A stretch of 64,000 bases of DNA from Marsupella aquatica (taxonomy: Eukaryota > Marchantiophyta). Numbering within the stretch: the first letter of the stretch is position 1; each line of letters opens with the position of its first letter. Under the pieces are notes generated by a model. The model made no database searches and was not told where the DNA came from. It saw only the letters and a program-made list of their open reading frames with translations. Location: the NCBI GenBank assembly GCA_973895155.1, contig OZ316892.1:9424001-9488000 (forward strand), read 5' to 3'. Shown piece after piece: positions 32,782 through 43,581 of the stretch. Made by a program: the position numbers and the translations under genes.

Positions 32782-34226
32782 TCAGAAGAGTCTCCGCTGT
32801 CACTCCCTCCATTAGATCCTGGATCTTCTCCGGTAAGGGACACTTTGGGAATGTTAGGATCCTCCTCTTCTTCCCCCTCTTCTGTCTCATCCTCATCTTC
32901 AGAATCAAAATTTAAAACAGACTTCAGTTTGTCTCTCTTTCGTTTTGAAATTGAAGACTTTGGAGGGGCTTTGGGCTCAGACTCTTTTGGAGTAAGAAGA
33001 TCCAGAAATACCTTAGAAGCGGTTTCCACAAACTCCTTCCTATTCTTGAGTCCAATTACAAAACGACCACAATTATCACCTGCAACAAATGTACTCCCCG
33101 AACCTACAGCCCAATCCAGAACAATATCTCCTGGACACATAATTAGTTCCAACACAGCCTGCATGAATCCTGGATGTAGTCTGGCATTCCCGGAAAATTC
33201 AAGCTCCAGAGTTGTATCAACCTTCGCGAAGGGAAGTCCAATCAGATTTGTAATGGAAGGATCCTCTATTTTTGAAAGGGGTTTGAACTTAGGATCTTTT
33301 GGGACTTTCACCTTGGATGATATCCGCAAAAATACATCCAAACGTAAAGTGAATACCCGAAAAGGGAACAAAATAGAGGAAGGACCCTTAGATTACAATA
33401 GCGTCGGGCGCTAGCACATAATCCACAAAATCCGTTGAATAGTTTACCTGAAATAAGGTCAAATAAAAAAGAAAGTAATAGATAATATGAATAGCGCCGG
33501 GCGCTAGCAAAAGGATCAATAAAATTACCTGTAAATCAGACTTTGCTTTGTACATTGGGAACCCCATGACGACATTATGTGTACATAGACACTGGAATTT
33601 CTTGGACTCTTGACAAGCGGAGATGACCTGCGAAATTTGATCATACTCCCCCGTATGGAGTATCGCAATAATTCCGTCATCCGACAAAAAAGGATCCATT
33701 GCCCGGAAAAAGGATTGGGCTAGGGTACAGTCGGGGATGTTCCATTTAGGGACCTTTCTGTCAAGCAAAGTCGGTTTTAGTCCAGTTGGCAAGTAAATAA
33801 AACCAGCGTCAACACCAAAAGGTCTTTGCTTCCCACCCCTCACCACTCCTTTCAGCCGGCATCCAGATTTTATCAGGTCTTTCCCCCACTTTTCGGCATC
33901 ATTTACCCATTCCGGCTTCTCCTCATTAAACACACTGTCCACAAGTTCACTGACACTGGTCTCAACGAAACAATGACGAGACGACTTGGCTTTAAAATCC
34001 CCAACATCACGTTGGAGCCCAGTGGCAGCTTGAGAATCCCGTTCTGATTGTCCAGCATCTCGAGTCCTTCTACTTTTCTTTTTTGTACTCGTCGCATCGA
34101 CTGGGACAATCAATTTCCCAGAATTAACTGGTGTAAGTGGATCTGGCAAAGCGCCAGTATTTGCTTCTGAAGCTTCTGGAGTAACCTTCGTATCATCTGT
34201 GCCATCTGCATCTGACTTCTTTTGAC
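32782..34226 (-). pseudogene. DNA N4/N6-methyltransferase-like domain (exons 3 and 4), copy A
   Basis: Exon 3 is 33529-34226 and exon 4 is 32782-33356. Exon 3 has SDDGIIAILHTGEYDQISQV, like the post-motif-IV region of beta-class DNA methyltransferases. Exon 4 has DIVLDWAVGSGSTFVAGDNC and RFVIGLKNRKEFVETA, the S-adenosylmethionine-binding motif I and the following strand (compare VLDPFxGSGTT...xxIGIE). The order IV-then-I is that of bacterial and phage N4/N6 enzymes. Where (D/S)PP(Y/W) is expected, both copies have IYLPTGL, so catalysis is doubtful. An acidic tail (DSEDEDETEEGEEEED) follows. The exon 4 acceptor is CGG instead of CAG, so this copy may not splice normally. Confidence 0.75.
33399..33506. 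repeat. Two copies of the 15-bp palindrome in intron 3 of copy A
   Basis: TAGCGTCGGGCGCTA lies at 33399-33413 and the perfect TAGCGCCGGGCGCTA at 33492-33506. Both are followed by GCA, extending the palindrome's right arm to GGCGCTAGC. Confidence 0.85.
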
Positions 34227-34347
34227 CTATGGACATATTGCAAAGAATGTGGGATTAGGGCCTTCAAGCAAACACTGATGAAGATTGAATCACAAGAATG
34301 GCAGCGCCGGGCGCTAGCAAACATTTGATAAAAGATTGAAAACTTAC

Positions 34348-35681
34348 GTTTCTTTCCGGATCGCGTGGAGGCACTTGGCACTGCAGTGTCTATTTTAACT
34401 TTCCCTCGTGGCCTGCGGCTCCTATCTACATGGACAACTACTGTCTCACAGATTGTCTATAACTCTGTAGAAGATTTATCGACGTCGCTAAGGAGACCTT
34501 GCTTCATCTCAGAAACAATGTTGGGAAGGATCTGCGACTTTGCAAGTTTCAGAAACCAATCCTTCTCCACTTCATCAAAGGGTGAATCCCACTTGTCTGT
34601 GTCAAGGTACCATGGGCAGTGAATTCTTTCCCAATCGGACATTTCCCTTGGGGGTAGTTTACCCTCAGCAAGATACATCGAGTATAAGTCACAAACAAGA
34701 TCTCCCTCCTTTACAGTAATCCACTTGTGAAATGCGACTGGATACAACCAAAGAGCATCCGGGGAATGAATTTCCATCCAAATGTAGAAACGATACAAAT
34801 ACCTCTTGGCCCTCTTCTGATTTTTCTCGGTATATACCTCTTTATCAGGGTATTTTGATGGCCACATGGTGTTGAAGAACTTTGCCTTCACAAGATCCCC
34901 ATACCTTCGGAATTCACTTGAAATTACTTCAATCAGATTTTCTACCGAGTCACACCCTGACTGGGCAAGCCTATCAACCGGTAGCGTTTCAATCGTTGCG
35001 GAAATTGCCGAGTGTAGCATCCCAATTGCAATTCCCTCGACGGTATTCCATGTTCGCCATGTGTGGCACCACTGCTTCATTGGATCATCGTTCACACTCG
35101 AAGGGTGGAAGAATTGTTTTCTCAACTCTAGAGTACAGTGAGCAACGAGCAATGTACACCTCTATTTTGGATCAAGCGCCGAAACTGCAGTGAAGAGTCT
35201 GGCACGGTCCATAGTGCAAACAATCGAATCTGGTTTTTTCTCTCGCTTGTTTTTCTCTGTCAAAACATACATCTCTGCACAGGTACCTAGAAAATCTTCA
35301 AACTCGGGACTAAGAAGAGGAGTGATTTTGGACATTTTTGTGGACCAATCTTTAGTAGATTCTTTCAACATGAGCGATTGCCGCTTTGTGATGTCATCAG
35401 CCGACCAAGGATTGCCTTGACTTGCTGCTAGTGCCATGTCCATCTTGAACTGGTTAGTGTAAGCTTTGATTTTGTTTTCGCATAAAATATAGACTAGAGC
35501 TTCCAGAGGCATTTTTCTTGTGTACCAAGAATGTTTTCGAGTCTTCTGTTTGATATACTCAAACTTTGCATAATTGGCACTATCAATGATAGACTTGTAG
35601 TGCTCTAGATTGTGAGAAAGAATCCTCCGGATTCTGTTTGCGTCAAGGATCCACGACGGTTCAACAACGGCCTGCCCTAAC
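34348..35681 (-). pseudogene. Middle exon 2 of the ParB-methyltransferase gene, copy A
   Basis: It is about 444 codons with no family I recognise. It starts NQ-LGQAVVEPSW and includes LEALVYILCENKIKAYTNQF, KITPLLSPEFEDFLGTCAEM, CTMDRARLFTAVSALDPK, a Trp-rich part (QWCHTWRTWNTVEGIAIGML, WYLDTDKWDSPFDEVEKDW) and a basic end, SGKKR. It is interrupted by TAG at 35162-35164 and TAG at 34457-34459. Copy B is open at both positions, so the exon was once continuous. Donor AAAC|GTAAGT joins in phase with exon 3. Its place between the ParB-like and methyltransferase domains suggests a linker or a target-recognition role, which is inference. Confidence 0.72.
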
Positions 35682-35851
35682 CTGCAATAGGTCAGGTTTT
35701 CAATTATTAGCGCCGGGCGCTAGCTTAACTTAAACACTCAATTATCCTATAAACACTGTATTATTTTATAAACACTCCATAAACACTGTATTTATGTAAT
35801 CAACAAGTATTGCGGAAATCGTTAATTACAAGCTAGGGCAAAAAAATGTAC
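35682..35851 (-). other. Intron 1 of copy A with one palindrome
   Basis: This 170-bp intron runs between the donor at 35851 and the acceptor CTATTGCAG at 35682. It contains one perfect TAGCGCCGGGCGCTA at 35707-35721, and copy B has one in the same intron (63793-63807). Introns 2 (34227-34347) and 3 (33357-33528) contain one (34302, first base C) and two (33399, 33492) copies. Confidence 0.8.
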
Positions 35852-36612
35852 TGGTTCACAGTGTGCATAGCCGCCTCAATCTGAATTTGTGACGCTTTGC
35901 CACCCTTGAAAATTGTGCAGAGAACTCTGGGATGATACTTGACGTTGTCAGGATTTTCCTTAGTGACCATCGTCCATGAGTAAAGTCGATGATTCCCGTC
36001 AAACACTGAGAACATTTTGTCTTTCAAGATCATAAAGGTAGGATCTGCCTCGCACTCCAGCTCAAACTTCTTGTTCTCAGCAACCCAAATTGGATCCCAA
36101 CTCCCCCTGATCTCTTCAGTGCAAATTTGCTCCACACCATCCGAATCGGTCGGTTGTACAAAAAACCGCATTCCTATCCTGGGATTGTATCCACTACTTC
36201 GGAATGAGTCTTTCAATTTCTCAATTGACGCACTCTCCTTCTGTAACGTCCGAACAACCTCCATGTGGACCAGGCGACAAAGCGGAATCCGTGGAGGTTC
36301 CTTCTCATTACCCCGTAAATCTTTCCCAAATGACATAATGTGTTTGGAGATGACTTCATCCATTCCAAGTCTTACCTCGTTGCCCTCTCCCAAAGCGTAA
36401 TCGGTCATGCCATCAGTCTCCATTCTGCCCCTTCTTGGCTTCTGGCTCGGGAGTGTTGTGTTCGACGAAGGAATCGCTCCGCTCGATCTTGTAACACGAC
36501 TCGAATAGAATGCCCTTGAGAATGAAGATTGTGTACTCTCGCAATGACCCTGATCTCCCTCCGGAACCGTGGTATACCCTCTTGGAGAGCTTGGAGCGCT
36601 TGAAGGTTGCAT
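35852..36612 (-). CDS. ParB/sulfiredoxin-like exon 1 of the ParB-methyltransferase gene, copy A
   Basis: The first ATG is at 36612; the frame is open to 36672 and an upstream exon is possible. After about 90 low-complexity Ser/Arg residues come RLVHMEVVRTLQKESASIEK, MRFFVQP, FMILKDKMFSVFDGNHRLYS and YHPRVLCTIFKGG...AAMHTVNQ. The DGNHR box, then a strand, then a helix ending in Asn, is the signature of ParB/Srx nuclease-fold domains, which in bacteria and phages are often fused to DNA N6-methyltransferases. The donor ACCA|GTACAT joins to LGQAVVE in exon 2. Copy B has the same end of the exon (63862-64000). Confidence 0.72.
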
Positions 36613-37113
36613 CGTGGAGCCCCAAAGTTTGTGAAGGTGCTTGTACGACACAGAGCCAGTGTCTATTCTCACGCTCTGAATAGATTACTGTACAAAAAGA
36701 ACAACCAGGAAACCTTTAAAACTTGGGCGGTTGACATCATGGGAGGTAGATCGATGCGGAAGGAAAGGATGTCACTCACCAATCATGACAAGGACAAGTG
36801 GCCGATACTGTTTAGAATGAGTATATGTAATGCCTCTTTTTAAGTGGGGTAAGGCAGGAGCGATGATCCGTAGGCTATTGTTAAGGAAGTCAACTGCAAA
36901 AAGCGCGAAACAATGAGTACGTTCATGCACTTTACCGTTAGATATAACCATTGGGATAATACAAGTCATTCCTTTCACTAGTACATTTTACCTCCTTTTT
37001 CCGATTCTCTCCACATCGGACGCCTTTGTAAAATAAAATTTGAAAAACCATATATCCAATACTACTAGCATCGCAACATGCCATTTTAATAGTATCGGAT
37101 ATCGACAATCGGA

Positions 37114-37300
37114 CTTCTATCGGAAAGTCCGATGGTGGGAGAATGGGAAAGTCCGATGGTGGGAGAATGGGAAAGTCCGATGCTAGGAGAATGGGAAAGT
37201 CCAATGGTGAGAGAATGGGAAAGTCCGATGCTAGGAGAATGGGAAAGTCCGATGGTGAGAGAATGGGAAAGTCCGATGCTAGGAGAATGGGAAAGTTTGA
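37114..37300 (+). repeat. 24-bp subterminal tandem array, left
   Basis: The unit GGGAAAGTCCGATGGTGGGAGAAT is repeated about seven times, alternating between a GGTG(G/A)GAG and a GCTAGGAG form. Open frames through the array (WESPM-type repeats) are artefacts of the 24-bp period, which is divisible by three. Confidence 0.92.
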
Positions 37301-38149
37301 AGCAATCAAAATGGGATATGCATTTCAGTGGACGCGACATGCTCAGGTCACCCATCTCTTCCTTTAATTGGGTTTCTACTTTCATTTGGAATTATGAGCT
37401 AGGTGCCCATCTCCCTTGACATGTGAACTCTTCAAATTTTCTCAACTAATTGGTCACCCATCCCAATTGCTATTCCTCCAACATGAGCTTAACTTTGTGG
37501 TTCTTATTCCTTACATTGTACATGCAAGCTTAGCACTTTTGTTGTTTGACTTAGAGTGTTTGGGGATTTTATACACTTGTGAGTTTACTAAGACCCATAA
37601 TTTGGACCCATTCTTGATCCATTTTTCTCTATCATGAGATTAGATCTTTGCATCAAGTGACCTATTCTAGTTACCCTATTACATTCCCCTAGGAGAAACC
37701 AATAGAAATCTGGCAGGGGTCATTCATCGATAGTAAAGCCCTCCTTCATTAGATTTGATATGGGATAATTATGGCTTATTAGTTATGGATGATATTTTGG
37801 TCCTTCCAAAGCCTCAGCGTCAATGGCTCCTGATTGTCTCATCTTTTATCAACTATGTTGTTGTTGGACTTGCAACAAAGACTACATGGGACAAGCAACC
37901 TCCTTCTAGATGATGTATTTTGGACTTGGCATGTTGAGCACATATTTCCGTAAGGGAACAATATGTTGGGTCTTGGAATGAGGCAAAAACAACACTCAAG
38001 TCCATTTGCCTCAAGTATGAAGTTATTCATGCATGCAAGAATGATTGCATCTTTTGGGAATATGTCGGTGCAACCACATACCCCATCTAACACATCAAAA
38101 CTTTTCATTCTAACACAATCAAAAATTTTCTTTTTGTCATAACCAGACT

Positions 38150-38330
38150 TTCCCATACTCCCAGCATCGGACTTTCCCATTCTTCTAGCATCGGACTTTC
38201 CCATACTCCCCGCATCGGACTTTCCCATTCTTCCAGCATCGGAATTTCCCATTCTTCTAGCATCAGACTTTCCCATACTCCCAGCATCAGACTTTCCCAT
38301 TCTTCCAACATCGGACTTTGCCATGTTAGC
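38150..38330 (-). repeat. 24-bp subterminal tandem array, right (inverted)
   Basis: The same unit appears in reverse complement (CTTTCCCATTCTTCYAGCATCGGA) about seven times, so the two arrays face each other from the two ends, as subterminal transposase-binding arrays do. Confidence 0.9.
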
Positions 38331-38655
38331 ACAATCGGATATAATATCCGTTATTATTAACTACGGAAAGTTTCCGATCAATATTGTAACGCACATCATT
38401 TTCGTTACAAAAAACATCGGACATATCAATCAAAGTTTATGTTGAGGGATCCGATGTGCTTTCTAACGGATATGATCCGTTTTTTAACGCATCGGAAAGG
38501 TTCCGTTGTCAATTATATCGGAAATGAAGATATCCGAAGCTGAGAGTATGGCATATTGCCATTTTTTGATAATCGGAATTTCCGATGCTAAAAGAATCGG
38601 ACGCCGATTGTTCGCAAAAATTGAGCATCGGAAATCAGCTTAATATGTACTAGTG

Positions 38656-39192
38656 TTTCAATACTAGCGCCAGGCGCTAGCATTCAAAAACCACCAGAAT
38701 AACATCATTAACACTGATGTTAGCCATGAAATTATGTCAGCGCCCGGCGCTAACTATATTTTATACGTGTATATTTCCTACAAACAACAATTATATAAAA
38801 CAAACTCAATGTATTTTGACATTGATGTTATTCCAATAAAATTAATAGAGTTTTGCACCATTAATTGGATGTGGATTAATGATAGAGCCTGGCGCTAGCA
38901 TATGAAGTTTGGTTTTGGGTTTTAATTCCGTGACATATTTATGGTAGCGCCGGGCGCTAGTAAATATCTGACCGTGTTTCTCAAACTATATTATTGATGT
39001 TACCAGTACGTAGTGACGTTGGCAAAACGACAAACAATATTTATGTTTCTAGATTTTACGACTAGTACCAATTTTGTCGTTCACAAACGATAATCTTCTG
39101 GAGTTTGTTACGAATTCACTTAACTTAAGTCGGGTTATGTTCTTCTATTCTCTCATTTTCTCTGTTTGTCAATTCGGGATTATTGTTCCGCA
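38656..39192. promoter_or_regulatory. Divergent promoter region of element A
   Basis: Before the CACTA insertion, the ParB-methyltransferase gene (minus) and the transposase gene (plus) were separated by about 0.85 kb (36673-36975 plus 38656-39192). Four palindromes lie in it: 38665-38679 (TAGCGCCAGGCGCTA), near 38739 (CAGCGCCCGGCGCTA), near 38885 (TAGAGCCTGGCGCTA) and 38945-38959 (TAGCGCCGGGCGCTA). The clustering suggests binding sites for an element-encoded protein; this is inference. Confidence 0.5.
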
Positions 39193-42100
39193 ATGTCTAA
39201 TTCAGTTGTGCTTCTGCGTTCTAGAACTGGAGAGATTGTACGCATTCCTTTAGGTTCTTCCGATACGTACAAACAGGTTAGTGAGAACTATCTTTGTGGA
39301 AGATTTGACATTGGCATCAATGACATTCTTTCCATCAAACCTGTTGATGCTTCTGGAGATGAGGCTGGTGACGCATTGTTTGATATCGACGATGGAGTCA
39401 GATTTTGGCAACTGAACGCTGGGAAGAGATACTATATCAATCTTCGAGATAATTCCGTTACGAATGAAATTCATCCGGTTCCCGTCATTCACCTTTCCGA
39501 TAGTGATGAGGAGGATGTTGCCGTTCATTCGCAAAAATCGCCCAATCCAGGAACTTCGGTCAAGATGGAAGGTCAGTTTCCTTTTGAGACACACGTTGCG
39601 GGGGGTGTTGCGGAGACACACGTTGTGGGGGGTGTTGCGGGAGGTATTGTCTATCGTCGAAGCGCGATGGATGCTATTCTCAAATCAACTAGCCATAGTG
39701 AACTATCGCGATTCATCCGAACATGTGATTTCAGGCATGAGCAGGTGAATTGCCTCCCAAGTAAATACAATGGAAACGTTGTATTTGAATTGCCTCTCGT
39801 AGAAGGTCTTCTTTCAAAAGGTTCAAGACTCCATGACATGGATCGGCCGAAAGACTGCTACTTCTAGACACGAATATTTCCAACCTCTGCGAATGTACAA
39901 CCGAAAAAGTTCTGGGAATTTGGTAAAGTGACGTGTACAGGAGCACTAGAATGTCAGAATCAGAAGTGTGATTATCTTTTGCGGAAGAAACGAAGAAATT
40001 GTAAAGCTTGGGATGGGACACCCAAACTCGCGGGGCCACATACTGTAGGAAAGATGATTGACGAGGGTGGCGTAGTTTGTCACTATTGCCAACGATTACC
40101 CTTTTGTACTGAAGCATGTCCTGCAATGCTTTTTTATATGTACCCTCAACTACTTCTAGACGCGGATACTTGTAAGCATATGTCCCGTCTTGCTGTGCAT
40201 GTCGGAACTCATGCTCATCCCAGTCGAAAAGTTTTTTCTCGTGGTGCTGAAAAGATTGCTCACAACTTCATAAAGAAACAACATGAAGCTACGCCGTGTG
40301 CCACACCATCGGGTCTGAAGAACGCTATAACTGGATCTTTAAGGAAGGCTCTTTGTGTGTCCAACAATGACATTGGTGAATTGGAGGAAAGAGAAATTTG
40401 GGAGTCGTTAATGGTAGTTTCGACCCCTCAAAAGTTTGCATCTCTTTTTCGAAGCGTTCGGCAAGACCAAAAAGGCAAAGGTGAGTTGGAGTTTCTTGTT
40501 GAAATGCAGAAATGCATAATCTTTCCCTTTCTACAACATTACATGCTCCCAGGTCAAGGCTGTAAAGAGGATACGCCACATATTTTCAAAATGACTGTAA
40601 AAGGGCACGGATCTGGAGTTGATTTGTTGCGCCAAATGCAGCCTGGAGGTCCATTGGAAGGGGCATGGGTCAGTTTTGATGTGATGAGGAGGATGACAAA
40701 AGATTGGATAACTTTTAGTGCACATGTTTATGATCACAATTATCGTGCTCTTTGCACAATTTTCACATGTGAGTTGAAAGCAGAAGATTCAGAGTCTCTA
40801 GAGAAAGCCTGGAAATTGATGATTGAGGTTTGCCATGAAAATGGGTTGGATAATGTTGTAATCCATGGATTCATGGCTGACAATGCCCAAGCTGGGTGGA
40901 ATGCTGTTCGGAATGTATTTTTCGGAGGACATCCTAACCCAGAAAAGGAGCGATCGGATGCGTTTCACTTCTATCAATCGTTTCATCGTCACTCGATTGA
41001 AGGTGTATTGGAAGAAAAATGAGATGAGCATCGGAAGATGTGGGACTCTTTAAGGAACGCGTCCACATTTCTTGGAGCGTACAGAATTTCAAGGGATATC
41101 GATGTATGGTGGAGATCTGGGAATTGTGTTCCAGGGAAGCTTCGAATGCTCCAAGGTTGGTTGGCGTGGTGGGTGGTCCGATGGCGTCAATGGGGAAATT
41201 TCATTTGTTTGGTGAGTTTCAACATCCAGTAACCACTCAAACTCATACTAGCGCTTGGCGCTACCATTATTTTCAGTTAGTGTGGTCTCGTAGGTTTCGT
41301 TCATCATTATCTTGTTTTTGATACTAGCGCCCGACGCTAGTATTAATGGACCACTTGTTTCTTAAATTTAGCAAAAATATGGTTTGAAGTTGCTAGCGCC
41401 ATGCGCTGTCATTGATTTTATGTACATGTGGCTAAGTCATATTTCCTAAAATCTGCTCCTATGGTGGATGCAGAACAAAAGCGTGGAGGAAAGCGCTATG
41501 ATTCCTAACTGTACTACTTCAGAGGCGGCGCATTCCATAATGAAGGCTTGGCAAACTAAGAAAAAGGCTGGCCTATTCGAAGCATGTGAGATGGACCAAA
41601 ATAGGGGTGTCTCACAAGTTGCAGCATATACGGCGTATAAGAGAGGTCTTCACCAAGGAACCGGACCTACAATTTGGGAATTGGCATTCCATTCGGCGGA
41701 CCAGGCAGGTTCTTCAAAACTTTTCCAAGATGCTTCCAATATGCTTCTTTCTGGTGTGGCTGAATTCGACCTGGAAAGGAGTGGTCCACTCAATGGGGAT
41801 GTTACAACAAAGTCTATGAAGAGGAAAGGTTAGGCCTCTGGGAACATCTCGGCACAAGACTCCCATCGGCATGACACTATTCTTGTAACATCACCCAATA
41901 CTCGAGGCATGAAGAGGAAAAACTTAAACAAGACCGAATTCTCCCCGAATGCAGAGGGACCTGTTCACGATAACATTGGCGTTGTGGATCTGTTGGAAAG
42001 CGAAATTGAAGAAGGCTGTCAGTGGAGTACTCCGCCATGGAGGAGGGTGACAAGGTCTTCTGTAGCACCGCAAAGTGCACCTCTGAACCTCCAAAGGGTT

Positions 42101-42991
42101 GTCCATGACTCATCTGTGTTGGAGACAGATGTGCGACCAGGTGCTTGGCACCTGCGAAGAGTGACAAAACATGGTGCAGGGCCTCAATGTAATGGATCTC
42201 TTGGTGGTAAATCGGAGCGAGATGAGTGTCAAAATTGTCTGAAAAAGGTTGGTTACCCGTCAACGGATGGTGTAGTTGGCATTGTTGTCAAAGGACACCG
42301 CATGTTCAGGGGAGAACCACATCCTGAGATGATTTGGTTCTGTCCCAATAATGCATGCCATAAGAGTCGGCCCCGTCGTAATGTGGTGAATCTTCCCCCG
42401 TTTCCTCATACCCTGCCCGTTTTGAAGGGCACAAATCTTTCGGAAGCTGAGGTCCAATTCCTATCTCAGCAAGGGATTGCGATCAATCCAGAGGCCGGAC
42501 GTCAGGCTCCTCCATCTCCATTTGACTTGCGAATCAATGTGAATGTTTTCCCTGAGAAAATCAATCTCCTGGAGACAAATATCCGCCTTCGGAGTAGGAA
42601 TGGTAAAAATATAGTCCCACGTTCAAATCTTTCACAAGGACACAACAAAAGAATTGAATCTGCAAACAACGAGTTGATGACACTTATTCAACAGTTTGAT
42701 GTTTCAATCGGAAACTCTTGGGGCAAACAATTTCAGATCCAGACCCAAGAGAAACTTCGTACGGCAAACACTTACTGGGTGCAGATTTGTATTTTCCCCT
42801 GCTGTTCTTGTGAGGACTTCTATCGTCGCCATTCTCATGGATGGCCTTTCATGCCTTGCAAGCATCTATATTGGGTTTATACCAACGTCCTCAAACTAGA
42901 TGTCGTGGATTCAACTTTGGCTAGTCGGCCAATTTTGACTGTAGGTGAGGTGAGGCTCATTCTAGCTAGGCAGAATTCTCTAAACTTATAG
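39193..42991 (+). pseudogene. SWIM-domain transposase-like protein of element A
   Basis: Two exons (39193-41211 and 41474-42991; donor TTTG|GTGAGT, acceptor GATGCAG) stay in one frame for about 1,178 codons, broken by TAG at 39865, TGA at 41020 and TAG at 41831. An N-terminal part without known motifs is followed by a Cys-rich region (CTGALECQNQKCDYLLRKK, VCHYCQRLPFCTEACPAML), an RNase H-like part (GAWVSFDVMRRMTKDWITF, GFMADNAQAGWNAVR, FHFYQSFHRHS) and, near the end, CCSCEDFYRRHS...MPCKHLYWVY, which matches the SWIM zinc finger CxCx(n)CxH. The RNase H-plus-SWIM order is that of MULE transposases. The long Cys-rich front is unusual for MULEs, so the superfamily call is tentative. Confidence 0.65.
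41212..41473 (+). other. Intron of the transposase gene with three degenerate palindromes
   Basis: Within 262 bp are CTAGCGCTTGGCGCTAC (near 41249), CTAGCGCCCGACGCTAG (near 41324) and CTAGCGCCATGCGCTG (near 41392). I see no such words in the exons of this gene. Confidence 0.75.
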
Positions 42992-43581
42992 ACTAGAGAT
43001 TTAGTAACGTTGAACGGCTCCAACCTCATTTGTCGCATTGCAACGTTTCATTTCTTTTCAACGATCACATTTGGTTAATATATATGGCTAGCGCTCGGCG
43101 CTAGCATAAGTTTGTCCCGTTCTGAGTGAATCTCTTTCATTTCATGGGCCGGATGGATTCTTTAAAGTACTTGTGTTTGAAACCAAAATTTTCGTTTCTT
43201 AACATTCTGGGAATGGAATTCTTCTCATCTAAACTCTTACACTTGTAGGTATTTTTGCAATAAGTTTATTGCAATGGGCTAGAAATCTTGGTTTGTTTTT
43301 TGTTAGCGCCTAGCGATATTATAGAATACAGTTCCGATTCCGATGATATTTTTAAGATAAGTAACATTTTGAGTGTGTTTCGTATCAGCAGCCAGTGTAT
43401 GGTTGGACCCACTCGATGGTTTATGTATATTTGGTGGAGAAGTGACTGCATTTAGTTGTTGTAAGGAACCCGATCAAGTGTTACCTTTCGCTAAAATGTG
43501 GGCTCAAAACTTCAAAACATTCATGGTACAGGTTCCTGTTTTCCTGTTAACAAGAGTTCTGTTTTCCTGTTTCCTCGACAT
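42992..43581. other. Right arm of element A
   Basis: No gene is seen. CTAGCGCTCGGCGCTAG (near 43088) and TTAGCGCCTAGCGAT (near 43304) continue the family word. The end has GGTTCCTGTTTTCCTGTTAAC and TTCTGTTTTCCTGTTTCCT, the inverted counterpart of the left end. Confidence 0.55.

Larger units (their letters stand above)
36976..38655. mobile_element. Non-autonomous CACTA element (1680 bp) inside element A
   Basis: The left end is CACTAGTACATTTTACC and the right end TTAATATGTACTAGTG, an 11-bp perfect terminal inverted repeat (CACTAGTACAT) with the 3-bp target duplication TTT typical of CACTA transposition. There is no transposase. Near each end lies a tandem array of a 24-bp unit in opposite orientations, plus many ATCGGA/TCCGAT words. 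It lies between the two divergent genes of element A, so it inserted after element A was in place or moved with it. Confidence 0.92.

Noticed and set aside
37086-37385. Open frames with WESPM / GLSHSPSI repeats in the small CACTA element
   Set aside because: They are products of a 24-bp tandem repeat, whose length is a multiple of three; the inverted array at 38105-38332 gives the same artefact.
37114-38330. Regular short repeats that could suggest a CRISPR-like array
   Set aside because: Units are contiguous 24-bp tandem repeats without unique spacers, in a eukaryotic transposon.
39193-42991. Assignment of the element A transposase to the KDZ superfamily
   Set aside because: The Cys-rich front is suggestive, but the clear SWIM finger at the C-terminus fits MULE-type transposases better; left tentative.
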